IMG/VR virus record: IMGVR_UViG_3300022745_000063 | Span: 1 to 42,499 of that record | Origin: a virus | Reading direction: 5' to 3' (one strand) | DNA length: 42,499 bases | Part shown: piece after piece, positions 18,386 to 24,609 of the stretch | Position numbering within the stretch: position 1 is the stretch's first letter | How the letters are laid out: the number at the start of each line of letters is the position of its first letter | Notes under the pieces: generated by a model | Seen by the model: only the letters and a program-made list of their open reading frames with translations | Databases searched by the model: none | What the model was told of the DNA's origin: nothing | Program-made: the position numbers and the translations under genes

Positions 18386-19821
18386 AACTCTTTACCCGCG
18401 CCACAGTGACGGGCACCACTCTGAGTGGTGCCACACTCAAATCGTCACTCACCACCTTGTGGGACGCCCTCAAGACGCATGGCCTGAGCGATGCCAGCCG
18501 CACCACCGTCACCAGCACCAGCACGCTGGCCACCACTCAATGCGGCTTGCTTCTGGTGGACTGCACCAGCGGCAACATCACGCTGACTCTGCCCACCAGC
18601 GGCGCCGACACCGACGACGCCATCTACAACATCCGCCGCATCGACAGCAGCGCCAACACGCTCACCGTGCAGCGCGGCGGCTCAGACACCATCGAGGGCG
18701 CCACCGCAGGCGTCACCCTGCCAGCGGGTGGCATTATGGGTTTGCAGATGCCCGCCGGCGGCACCAATTGGCGCATCACAAATCTGGCCGCCAGCACGGC
18801 CAACACCCAGGCGCTCACCGCCTTCACCAGCGCAGGCACCGCGCCGGCCTACACCCTCACGCCAGCACCAGCCATCGCCAGCCTGTCCGCTGGCCAGCGG
18901 TTCCGAGTCAAGTTCCACAGCGCCACATCCAGCGGGTCCAGCACCTTGGCCGTCAACGGCCTCACCGCCACGGGCCTCAAGCAATACGACAGCACCGGTG
19001 CCAAAGTGGACGCCATCATCGCCGCCAGCATGCTGGCCGATGTGGAGTACGACGGCACGCATTTTGTGGTGCTGGACCCCCTGCCCCAGGCGACGGCAGT
19101 TCTACGGTCTTACCTTACTGGCATGACGCTATCAACGGCGGGCAGTTCTACAACAATGAGCATTGCAGCGGGGCAAGCTGCGGACAGCGGAAATGCTGTG
19201 CTTATGAACCTTGCCGCGACGAGTAAGACGACGAGCGCATGGTCTGTCGGCTCTGGCAACGGCGGTCTTGATACGGGCACGATCGCGAATTCGACGTGGT
19301 ATTACTTCTATGCCATCCGCCGCCCCGACACTGGCGTGGTGGACGTGGTGTTTTCTACGTCCTCAAGCTCCCCGACGCTGCCGACGAACTACACGCAGTA
19401 CCGCTACATCGGCGGCGGGTTGACGAATGGCAGCGGACAGTGGACGAAGTTCACACAGACGGGCGACGAGTTCTGGTGGGATTCGCCGCCGCTTGACTTC
19501 TCAAGTGCAGGCTCGACAACGGCTGCTTTGTTGACGCTGAGCGTCCCCCGTGGGCGCAAGGTCAGGCCGATGCTGTCCATCAATGGAGGTGGCGGCGGGC
19601 AATACACATATATCTCCGATCCTGCAAATGCCGACCTTGCGCCGTCTATCACGACTGCGCCTTTGGCGACTGGCTCTGGCACCGCCACTATCAGTAGTGC
19701 ATTCTCCGGCCCCGCAGTCTGGACGAATACAAGCGCGCAAATTCGTCACCGCGAAAATGGCACGAGCACGGTGTACATCGCTACTCTCGGCTGGACTGAC
19801 CTGCGCGGGAAGGATTTGTGA
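18382..19821 (+). CDS. Tail fibre protein with a mosaic C-terminal domain
   Basis: A 479-residue protein coupled to gpJ by ATGA. The first 240 residues are Thr/Ser/Ala-rich beta repeats (TSGADTDDAIYNIRRID, GGIMGLQMPAGGTNWRITN). From about residue 240 the sequence changes to a module with STWYYFYAIRRPDTGVVDVVFS and TLPTNYTQYRYIGG, which is found at the ends of many unrelated phage tail proteins. Codon third positions become less GC-rich at the same point (near base 19095), suggesting acquisition by recombination. It is a likely receptor-contact protein. Confidence 0.75.
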   Translation: MKLFTRATVTGTTLSGATLKSSLTTLWDALKTHGLSDASRTTVTSTSTLATTQCGLLLVDCTSGNITLTLPTSGADTDDAIYNIRRIDSSANTLTVQRGGSDTIEGATAGVTLPAGGIMGLQMPAGGTNWRITNLAASTANTQALTAFTSAGTAPAYTLTPAPAIASLSAGQRFRVKFHSATSSGSSTLAVNGLTATGLKQYDSTGAKVDAIIAASMLADVEYDGTHFVVLDPLPQATAVLRSYLTGMTLSTAGSSTTMSIAAGQAADSGNAVLMNLAATSKTTSAWSVGSGNGGLDTGTIANSTWYYFYAIRRPDTGVVDVVFSTSSSSPTLPTNYTQYRYIGGGLTNGSGQWTKFTQTGDEFWWDSPPLDFSSAGSTTAALLTLSVPRGRKVRPMLSINGGGGGQYTYISDPANADLAPSITTAPLATGSGTATISSAFSGPAVWTNTSAQIRHRENGTSTVYIATLGWTDLRGKDL

Positions 19822-20225
19822 TGATCGAGCCCGCCAGCAAAACAACCGGCATCGTGCTGCTCATGGTCTGGCTCTTCGGGCCGGAGGTGGGCGCGAAGCT
19901 GGGGCCGAGCATCGTCGAGGGCATGGTCACATTGGGCGGCGCGGTGTTCGGCGCATCGCTGGCGGCTAGCCGCGTGACGTTTCGCAGCACCACGCACATG
20001 ACGCTCTACATGCTCGCATGGGTTGGCGGCGCGTGCATGCTCGCGTCGTTCGCTGGGCACATGATCGAGTCGCTTACCAGCTTCCAGGCCTGGCGCTGGC
20101 CTGGTGGCGTGGCCTTTTTAATCACGCTGTTCGCGGACAAGTGGCCCGACTGGGTGACGTTGGGCGCGCGCCGCCGCGTGGGTCTGCCCGATGACGACAA
20201 GGCGGCCGGGGGCGGCGGATCATGA
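19821..20225 (+). CDS. Small membrane protein, putative holin
   Basis: A 134-residue protein from the ATG at 19821 (TGATG overlap). Three hydrophobic stretches are visible: residues about 9-22, 30-50 and 62-80, plus a weaker one near 90-105. The tail is charged and Gly-rich. It is the first gene of the lysis cassette, before another membrane protein and an endolysin, so a holin role is likely. No specific holin family is assigned. Confidence 0.6.
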   Translation: MIEPASKTTGIVLLMVWLFGPEVGAKLGPSIVEGMVTLGGAVFGASLAASRVTFRSTTHMTLYMLAWVGGACMLASFAGHMIESLTSFQAWRWPGGVAFLITLFADKWPDWVTLGARRRVGLPDDDKAAGGGGS

Positions 20226-20551
20226 GCGCCTTGACCTTTTTGTTGCACATGATGCACGGTCTGGCCTTCATCGGCCTGGTCGCCACATCTCTGTGGCGCA
20301 TCAAGCGCACCAACAGCAACACGCTCGACGTGATCCGCCTCTCGATTTGGCTGCTGTTCTGCGCCTCGGGGGTGATGCTCGTGATGCCCGTGGCAAACGA
20401 CTTCTGGCCCGACCTGTGCCCAACGCCCTACACGCCCACTTGGCCCGTGGTGGCCTTCGCCTGGGCTGTGCTGGCGGTGCAGTTTTTCACCGGCAGGCAC
20501 TGGGCCCATGGCGGTGCGCCAGCGTGTTACCAGAAAGGATGCAAGCCATGA
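20222..20551 (+). CDS. Small membrane protein, holin or antiholin candidate
   Basis: A 109-residue protein with hydrophobic segments at about residues 4-22, 38-58 and 75-92, and a short polar C-terminus with Cys residues. It overlaps the preceding putative holin gene by ATGA and the endolysin start by four bases. Paired membrane proteins before an endolysin usually form a holin/antiholin set, but which is which cannot be told from the sequence. Confidence 0.6.
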   Translation: MSALTFLLHMMHGLAFIGLVATSLWRIKRTNSNTLDVIRLSIWLLFCASGVMLVMPVANDFWPDLCPTPYTPTWPVVAFAWAVLAVQFFTGRHWAHGGAPACYQKGCKP

Positions 20552-21024
20552 CCGCACTCAGCGCCCACTTCACGCTCGAAGAATTCACCTTCAGCGACAC
20601 CGCCGCCCGCCTGCGCATCAATAACAGCGTGCCGCCCGATTTGCTGACGCACGCTGAAGAAACCGCCGACATGCTGGAGCGCATCCGCTCGGCGGTGTGT
20701 GCCCACAAGGCCAAGGACATCGCCATCCGTATCACCAGCGGCTACCGCTGCCTGGCGCTCAACCGCGCCATCGGCAGCAGCGACACCAGCGACCACATCA
20801 AGGCCTACGCCGCCGACATCGTGGCCCCCGCATTCGGCACGCCCATGCAACTGGCCAGCTTCATCGCAGCCAACCAGCGCGGGCTGGGCGTTGGGCAGGT
20901 GATCCACGAGTTTGGCCGCTGGGTGCACGTGTCGCCCATGCTGCCGGAGAAAGCCATCAACATGGCCATCACCATCGACCACACGGGCACCCGCCCCGGC
21001 ATCTGCGAGGTGTGTGCGGCATGA
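20548..21024 (+). CDS. Endolysin, peptidase M15 family (D-Ala-D-Ala type)
   Basis: A 158-residue protein. The M15 zinc site is visible: His83 and Asp90 in SDHIKAYAADI and His127 in WVHVSP. ITSGYRCLALNRAIG precedes them, as in VanY/M15_3 proteins. The enzyme is expected to cut peptide cross-links of peptidoglycan. There is no signal peptide or SAR segment, so release should depend on a holin. SD AAAGGA lies upstream. The stop overlaps the next start. Confidence 0.9.
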   Translation: MTALSAHFTLEEFTFSDTAARLRINNSVPPDLLTHAEETADMLERIRSAVCAHKAKDIAIRITSGYRCLALNRAIGSSDTSDHIKAYAADIVAPAFGTPMQLASFIAANQRGLGVGQVIHEFGRWVHVSPMLPEKAINMAITIDHTGTRPGICEVCAA

Positions 21025-21185
21025 AACTCCTCCTCTTCAAGTTCGCCCAAACCCTCGGCATCCTAGCTGGCTGGGCCGTGTGCTCACTGGCAGCAGCTCT
21101 GGCCGGGCCGGTGTTTCTGGGCTGGGCTTCGCTCGGTGCGCTGGCCAAGGTGTGGGCGTTCGATCCCAGGAGGGCTCGGCCATGA
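21021..21185 (+). CDS. Short membrane protein in lysis cassette
   Basis: A 54-residue protein with one or two hydrophobic stretches (FAQTLGILAGWAVCSLAAALAG, residues 8-29, and about 31-42) and a basic end. ATGA overlaps link it to the endolysin gene before and the Rz-like gene after. It could be a small holin-type or regulatory membrane protein. No family is recognised. Confidence 0.6.
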   Translation: MKLLLFKFAQTLGILAGWAVCSLAAALAGPVFLGWASLGALAKVWAFDPRRARP

Positions 21186-21634
21186 TCCCCATCCCCAGCC
21201 TCAACACCATCGGCCTGTGCGTAGCCTTGTGCGGCGGTGCGTGGCTGCACGGCTGCCAGCATGGGAAGGCCAGCGAGCGGGCTGCATTCGAGCAATTCAA
21301 AGCCGAGGTGGCCGAGCAGGGCCGCGCCGCCCAGCAACGCGCCACCGAACAAGCCGCCGCCGACAAACTCAAGAAGGAACAAGCCGATGAACAAAACCGC
21401 CGTGATCTTGACCGCCTGCGTGCTGACGCTGACCGCCTGCGCCACGAGCGTGCCCGTGCCGGTTACTTGCCCCCCGCCCCCGCCGGTGCCCGAGACCCTG
21501 AAACAGCCTGTTTCGACCGGCCCCAGCTTGAGCGAGCAATTGCAAACCTTGATGCAGGGCTTTCGCAGCTCGCTGGGCAAGGCGACGAGGCCCGAGTGAA
21601 TTTGGATGCTGCCCGACGATGGGCCGCACCCTGA
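21182..21634 (+). CDS. Rz: Inner-membrane spanin, Rz-like
   Basis: A 150-residue protein. A hydrophobic N-terminal segment (IGLCVALCGGAWLHGC, about residues 10-25) anchors it in the inner membrane. A long periplasmic coiled coil rich in Ala, Glu, Gln and Arg follows (about 28-95). The last part contains DPETACFDRPQLERAI. With the embedded Rz1 frame this is the classical two-component spanin arrangement that joins inner and outer membranes during lysis. Confidence 0.85.
   Translation: MIPIPSLNTIGLCVALCGGAWLHGCQHGKASERAAFEQFKAEVAEQGRAAQQRATEQAAADKLKKEQADEQNRRDLDRLRADADRLRHERARAGYLPPAPAGARDPETACFDRPQLERAIANLDAGLSQLAGQGDEARVNLDAARRWAAP
21387..21599 (+). CDS. Rz1: Outer-membrane spanin lipoprotein, Rz1-like, embedded in Rz
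   Basis: A 70-residue protein in the +1 frame wholly inside the Rz gene. It has a short signal sequence and a lipobox ending LTAC at Cys18, followed by a Pro-rich stretch (CPPPPPVPET). Lipid attachment at the Cys would place it in the outer membrane, pairing with Rz. The nested layout is as in lambda. Confidence 0.88.
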   Translation: MNKTAVILTACVLTLTACATSVPVPVTCPPPPPVPETLKQPVSTGPSLSEQLQTLMQGFRSSLGKATRPE

Positions 21635-21688
21635 CCGTTTTGTAAGTTGTCTCTTCACGGGAAGCTGAAACGAGCAGCCAACGTGTTT

Positions 21689-21720
21689 CCCCCGGCCCGA
21701 AAGGGCTGGGGGATTTTTTT
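21689..21720 (+). terminator. Strong intrinsic terminator of the late operon
   Basis: A 10-bp stem (CCCCCGGCCC / GGGCTGGGGG, one G-T wobble) with a GAAA tetraloop at 21689-21712, followed by A and seven T. It lies 55 bases after the Rz stop. The T-tract is also the transposon target: the ATTTTTTT at 21713-21720 recurs at 24365-24372. Confidence 0.93.
21713..21720. repeat. 8-bp target site duplication, left copy
   Basis: ATTTTTTT directly abuts the left inverted repeat of the transposon. The same eight bases follow the right inverted repeat at 24365-24372. An 8-bp duplication is the usual length for the IS1595 family. Low complexity weakens the match slightly, but both copies lie exactly at the element ends. 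Confidence 0.85.
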
Positions 21721-21745
21721 CGCGTTATTATATTTGGCGTACCCA
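21721..21745. repeat. Left terminal inverted repeat of the transposon
   Basis: Begins CGCGTTATTATATTTGGC and ends GTACCCA. Aligned with the reverse complement of 24340-24364, 20 of 25 positions agree. It directly follows the ATTTTTTT target duplication. Confidence 0.88.
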
Positions 21746-21759
21746 GATGCGGCTAGTAA

Positions 21760-21783
21760 AAACGCCCCTTTGCAGGGGCGTTT
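21760..21783. terminator. Bidirectional hairpin terminator at the left end of the transposon
   Basis: A 10-bp perfect stem (AAACGCCCCT / AGGGGCGTTT) with a TTGC loop, flanked by A-rich and T-rich sides. It ends two bases after the stop of the minus-strand passenger gene (21785) and can act in both directions. Confidence 0.85.
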
Positions 21784-21784
21784 C

Positions 21785-22612
21785 TTATTCGGGAGAACCT
21801 TCCGTCTTTTCAGGTTGTGGCGTTAGCACGCTTCGCTTGATTTTCCGCTCCAGAATCTTTATCCAGTCCATGAAGTCTTCAATGCTGGCTTGACTCATGC
21901 GTTCGGGCCATTGGATGGTTACGTCTCCTTCATCAACGGTAAATACTTCTTGCCGCATACCAACTCCTTTGCTTTGAGGGGCATGGATCGGAACGATTTC
22001 GACATAACGATTGGAAGGGGTAACGTCCGCCTGTGGTGCGGGTCGTATCAACTCAATGTCAGTCAATGTATCTTCTTCACCATCTTGAATTTTATCAATT
22101 TGATGGTCGCCTCTCAAGCCTGAGAAGTCAATAGTCTCGTCATAAACTTTGATGAACGTTTTCGCTGCACTTTCAGTGAATCCATCCTTGAGTATCATTT
22201 GATCGAGGCAAATATCATCTATGGGTCGGTCTGCGCCCCACTTCTCCCAATACATACGTATCGTCTTGGGACGCAATGCGCAAGCCCTCGCAATTTCCAA
22301 CTTTGAAGTCGAGAGTTGGGCTCGCAGATAGTTTCTGGCATCATCTGTGAGGCCTGCTTTTCGGTCGTTAGTTGTGCCCGTGTACTCAACTAGGCCGAAG
22401 TATTTCAAAGCCGAAAGCGTTTGGGCAGATTGGCTACTGTCCCCTTTATAGCCCCATGCAAGACCCGCCATTCCCAAAGGCGAGCCATGTCGTCCAAATT
22501 TCGCATCAAACGCGGCGACACGCTCTATAGCTGTCTTTAGCGAAATAAATGGGTAAGCTGGGCTGCGGTCGCGTTTCGTCGCGGTGGTCTTGATTTCAGT
22601 AGCGTCGCTCAT
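21785..22612 (-). CDS. Transposon passenger protein of unknown function
   Basis: A 275-residue protein with a strong SD (AGGAG, five bases from ATG). The N-terminal half contains YPFISLKTAIERVAAFDAKFG, GMAGLAWGYKGDSSQSAQTLSALKYFGLVEYTG and LTDDARNYLRAQ, which reads like one or more winged-helix domains. A third helical segment (EIARACALRPKTIRMYWEKWG) may be another HTH. The C-terminal third is acidic and variable, then DFMDWIKILERKIKRS. A DNA-binding or sensing role is plausible. It is divergent from the short + strand frames across a 6-bp inverted repeat operator candidate. Confidence 0.8.
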   Translation of the reverse strand: MSDATEIKTTATKRDRSPAYPFISLKTAIERVAAFDAKFGRHGSPLGMAGLAWGYKGDSSQSAQTLSALKYFGLVEYTGTTNDRKAGLTDDARNYLRAQLSTSKLEIARACALRPKTIRMYWEKWGADRPIDDICLDQMILKDGFTESAAKTFIKVYDETIDFSGLRGDHQIDKIQDGEEDTLTDIELIRPAPQADVTPSNRYVEIVPIHAPQSKGVGMRQEVFTVDEGDVTIQWPERMSQASIEDFMDWIKILERKIKRSVLTPQPEKTEGSPE

Positions 22613-22641
22613 GTGAACTCCTAATCGGATCGCGCCAATTG

Positions 22642-22686
22642 TGCGGTTTCGAAATTTTACCGCAAATCTCTATGGTGTGCTACAAT
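22642..22686 (+). promoter_or_regulatory. Candidate operator and promoter in the transposon
   Basis: Inverted arms TGCGGT (22642-22647) and ACCGCA (22659-22664) lie between the divergent 275-residue gene and the + strand short frame. A -10 like TACAAT at 22681-22686 with TTTACC about 19 bases upstream could drive rightward transcription. The inverted repeat overlaps the -35 side, suggesting autoregulation by the passenger protein. This is inference. Confidence 0.45.
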
Positions 22687-22710
22687 AAAAAAACAGTAGG
22701 AGGTGTTCGC

Positions 22711-22779
22711 ATGAGGTTAGTTGATTGCCCCGGTGATTTGCCTGCCGTAGCCGGGGCAGAAAATGAGAAGCCCCTTTAG
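22711..22779 (+). CDS. Very short leader-type frame (22 residues)
   Basis: ATG at 22711 follows a near-perfect SD (AGGAGG, spacing seven) and the candidate promoter. The peptide is MRLVDCPGDLPAVAGAENEK plus PL. Its codons overlap two hairpins: GCCCCGG/CCGGGGC (22727-22757), and GCCCCTTTAGCG/CGCTAAAGGGGC (22770-22813), which contains the stop codon. The combination of strong SD and overlapping stems suggests a leader peptide that controls folding of the downstream RNA. It is not recognised as a known peptide. Confidence 0.4.
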   Translation: MRLVDCPGDLPAVAGAENEKPL

Positions 22780-23019
22780 CGCGAATTCTTGGCGGAAGGA
22801 TCGCTAAAGGGGCCGAGGCAGGTCACAAATGACCAACAACGCAAGTCTGAAGGCTTGCTGAAAGCAACCAAAGGTTTGCAGACCCTTGGATCGATGGTTA
22901 AGTGATCGAGGCCGAAAAGCCATCGAGCGCTCACCAACACTCCTCACAGAGCGGTACAGATTGTACCCGTTGGTGTTCGCCCAGACAAGATGGCCTCGCT
23001 CTCTTGAAGGAGTTGAGCC
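22780..23019 (+). other. Hairpin-rich non-coding stretch of the transposon
   Basis: No convincing long gene lies here. Several stems are visible: the right arm of a 12-bp inverted repeat (22802-22813) and GGTACA/TGTACC around 22952-22966, nested in CACCAAC/GTTGGTG arms. A structured RNA between the short leader frame and the 40-residue frame is possible. A minus-strand frame of 99 residues here reads as a shadow. Confidence 0.35.
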
Positions 23020-23142
23020 ATGCGGTTCAGCAAAGTTAAGAGCGTCTTCGTGAACGCATACAAGCGTTTCCGCTTTGGCAAGTGGGAAAGCGTGTGCCAG
23101 CACTGGCGTTCACATCCAGGTCAACTTTCGTTTGACTTCTAA
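23020..23142 (+). CDS. Small basic protein (40 residues) in the transposon
   Basis: ATG at 23020 with SD AAGGAG eight bases upstream. The product (MRFSKVKSVFVNAYKRFRFG then KWESVCQHWRSHPGQLSFDF) is strongly basic and aromatic in its first half. No family is recognised. It is transcribed opposite to the flanking transposon genes. A good SD and compact frame support coding, but the length makes this uncertain. Confidence 0.45.
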   Translation: MRFSKVKSVFVNAYKRFRFGKWESVCQHWRSHPGQLSFDF

Positions 23143-23151
23143 ACCGGCGTT

Positions 23152-23337
23152 CTAGCCAGTTTCCCCGCCCCGAGACTTGCTCGGTGGCGGGTTTTTTGTG
23201 TCTTGTTTTTTTGATGCCTTCAACACACGCTCAAGCGCATCGCCATTGCCCAGCGCATCGACTTCCTTGGCCGTCTCCATGAACCGCCTTGACTGCTCTG
23301 GATCGTCCTGTTTTGGTTTGGTTTTGGGCTTCACCAT
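23152..23337 (-). CDS. Small charged protein accompanying the transposase
   Basis: A 61-residue, Lys/Glu-rich protein (PEQSRRFMETAKEVDALGNG, ALERVLKAS). Small proteins with this EQSRRF-type start are often found beside IS1595-type transposases. It lies 22 bases after the transposase stop on the same strand, with SD GAGGG. The plus strand of 23164-23196 also contains a CCCGCC/GGCGGG hairpin with a T-run that could terminate rightward transcription. Confidence 0.6.
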   Translation of the reverse strand: MVKPKTKPKQDDPEQSRRFMETAKEVDALGNGDALERVLKASKKQDTKNPPPSKSRGGETG

Positions 23338-23359
23338 ACGCCCTCGCTTTCGGTTTGAA

Positions 23360-24298
23360 TCAATGAGTCCTTTGGTACGTCAGACGCTTGCCTTGCACGC
23401 CCTTGAGTAGCGCCTCAGCACGTTGGAAATCATCGTATCCAAGTGCTGTGCGGTGGTTATAGCGGTAGTCATACTCTGCAAGATAGCGATGCAGATGGTT
23501 TTGTCCGCAGTGCTGATAAACACCCTTCATGCCACGCTTGAAAACAGAGAAGAAACCTTCAATCGTGTTGGTATGGATCGAACGATCAACCATTGAAACA
23601 TACTCCCCTGCACCGTGGCGTGTGTAGGCGTGATCTGCGAAGTGCTGACTGACGCTGTTGTAATGGGCCGCTTCGTCAGTGAGGATTCGCGCCTCACGGC
23701 TGATATTGGCTTTCAGAATCGGAATCAGCGTCGTGGCTTTCAGGTCGTCAACAACGATAGACCGGGCCTTGCCAGTCTCACGGTCAACTAGCGACAACAC
23801 CTTATTCTTGTGGTGGTATCCACGGCCACGCTTTTCGCCTTTGGGCTTGATCGTTTTGTCGTGACCAATGAAAGTTTCGTCTACTTCGACGGAGCCACCA
23901 CCAGAGCCAAAAACATCAAACCCATCCTCACGCATGGCTTCACGAATGCGATGAGACATGAACCAAGCCGACTTCAATGTGACCCCGAGAGTGCGGGATA
24001 GTTGATTGGAGCTGATGCCCTTTTTTGATGAGGAAATCAGAAAGATCGCTTGCAGCCACAGACGCATCGGGATATGGCTGGACTCGAAAATCGTCCCCAC
24101 TTTGACGCTAAATGGTTTGCGGCATCCGTAGCACTTCCATGCGCCAACACGGGTTGACTTGCCTTGAAGTTTCCCGGCTTTGCCGATCTCGCCACAGTGA
24201 GGGCAGACAACTCCGTTGGGCCACAGACGAGTCTCGACAAACTCGTAGGCGGCTTCTTCGTTGTGGAAAAACGGCTGTGAAAGGATTGATTCGCTCAT
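23360..24298 (-). CDS. IS1595-family transposase (ISXO2-like)
   Basis: A 312-residue protein. The N-terminal zinc ribbon has Cys32, Cys35, Cys56 and Cys59 (CPHC and CYGC). The ISXO2-like DDE domain shows Asp140 (VEVDETFIGHD), Asp208 (ILTDEAAHYN) and the third-acid region NTIEGFFSVFKRG (Asn244/Glu247). Length and domains are complete, so the enzyme may be active. Start at the ATG near the right end of the element; its upstream region includes the inner end-repeat at 24312-24331. Confidence 0.95.
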   Translation of the reverse strand: MSESILSQPFFHNEEAAYEFVETRLWPNGVVCPHCGEIGKAGKLQGKSTRVGAWKCYGCRKPFSVKVGTIFESSHIPMRLWLQAIFLISSSKKGISSNQLSRTLGVTLKSAWFMSHRIREAMREDGFDVFGSGGGSVEVDETFIGHDKTIKPKGEKRGRGYHHKNKVLSLVDRETGKARSIVVDDLKATTLIPILKANISREARILTDEAAHYNSVSQHFADHAYTRHGAGEYVSMVDRSIHTNTIEGFFSVFKRGMKGVYQHCGQNHLHRYLAEYDYRYNHRTALGYDDFQRAEALLKGVQGKRLTYQRTH

Positions 24299-24311
24299 GA
24301 CGCACCTCGAT

Positions 24312-24331
24312 TGGGTACGCCAAGTATCGCC
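24312..24331. repeat. Inner copy of the right-end repeat
   Basis: TGGGTACGCCAAGTATCGCC resembles the outer right repeat (TGGGTACGTCAAGTA then ATCGCC) and its TGGGTACGCCAA core is an exact reverse complement of the left end core. It may be a second transposase-binding site or part of the transposase promoter. Confidence 0.6.
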
Positions 24332-24339
24332 GATTATTT

Positions 24340-24364
24340 TGGGTACGTCAAGTAAAATATCGCC
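24340..24364. repeat. Right terminal inverted repeat of the transposon
   Basis: Begins TGGGTACGTCAAGTAAAA and ends ATCGCC, immediately followed by the second ATTTTTTT target copy (24365-24372). Confidence 0.88.
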
Positions 24365-24372
24365 ATTTTTTT
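24365..24372. repeat. 8-bp target site duplication, right copy
   Basis: ATTTTTTT matches 21713-21720. Removing the element and one copy restores the T-tract of the late terminator followed by GCCTGCCG. Confidence 0.85.
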
Positions 24373-24381
24373 GCCTGCCGT

Positions 24382-24606
24382 GGTTGAGAAAATCTGCCGA
24401 AGTGGGTGCAATCCGGGCTGTTCATGCGCTGGATGCGCGTCCAGTAGCCCCAATAAAATCAACGGCTTGCGGTGTGTGCATGGTGTGCGTGCAGGATTGC
24501 AAATCCGTGTAGGTCGGTTCGACTCCGGCCCGCGCCTCCAGTGAATTCAAGGCTTTGGCGCTATTTTCTTTGTAGCGCAACGGGATGCGGTTGAGAAAAT
24601 CTGCCG
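24382..24606. repeat. 18-bp direct repeats flanking attP
   Basis: GGTTGAGAAAATCTGCCG occurs at 24382-24399 and again at 24589-24606. They bracket the tRNA-like core at 24491-24540, and the second copy ends four bases before the integrase stop codon. Such repeats on both sides of a core are typical arm-type integrase or excisionase binding sites. Their role is inferred. Confidence 0.65.
24491..24540 (+). other. attP: attP core: 3' half of a tRNA-Cys(GCA) gene
   Basis: From the anticodon loop onward this is tRNA-Cys sequence: TTGCAAA loop with GCA at 24499-24501, the T-arm GGTTCGACTCC and an acceptor strand ending in CCA at 24540. The 5' side of the anticodon stem no longer pairs, so homology begins near the anticodon. 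Temperate phages use such segments to restore the tRNA gene after integration. It lies beside the integrase and is present only once, so this is attP rather than a prophage junction. The 24373-24609 interval holds no gene. Confidence 0.88.
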
Positions 24607-24609
24607 CGC

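Larger units (their letters stand above)
21721..24364. mobile_element. IS1595-family transposon with passenger genes (2,644 bp)
   Basis: Imperfect terminal inverted repeats (21721-21745 and 24340-24364, 20 of 25 matching, both with GTACCCA at the inner end) flank the element, and an 8-bp direct duplication flanks those. Contents: an IS1595-type transposase, a 61-residue companion, a 275-residue passenger protein on the - strand, and two very short + strand frames within a hairpin-rich stretch. Base composition is clearly lower in GC than the phage. The insertion lies behind the late terminator and before attP, so it should disturb no phage gene. It was probably acquired from a bacterial host. 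Confidence 0.92.

Noticed and set aside
22804-23103. 99-codon minus-strand frame in the transposon
   Set aside because: It covers the hairpin-rich stretch and the 40-residue + strand frame, has no SD, and an odd composition; it is probably a shadow of a structured RNA.
24491-24540. Functional tRNA-Cys gene carried by the phage
   Set aside because: Only the part from anticodon loop to CCA is present; the 5' half, D-arm and a pairing anticodon stem are missing. It is an attP core.
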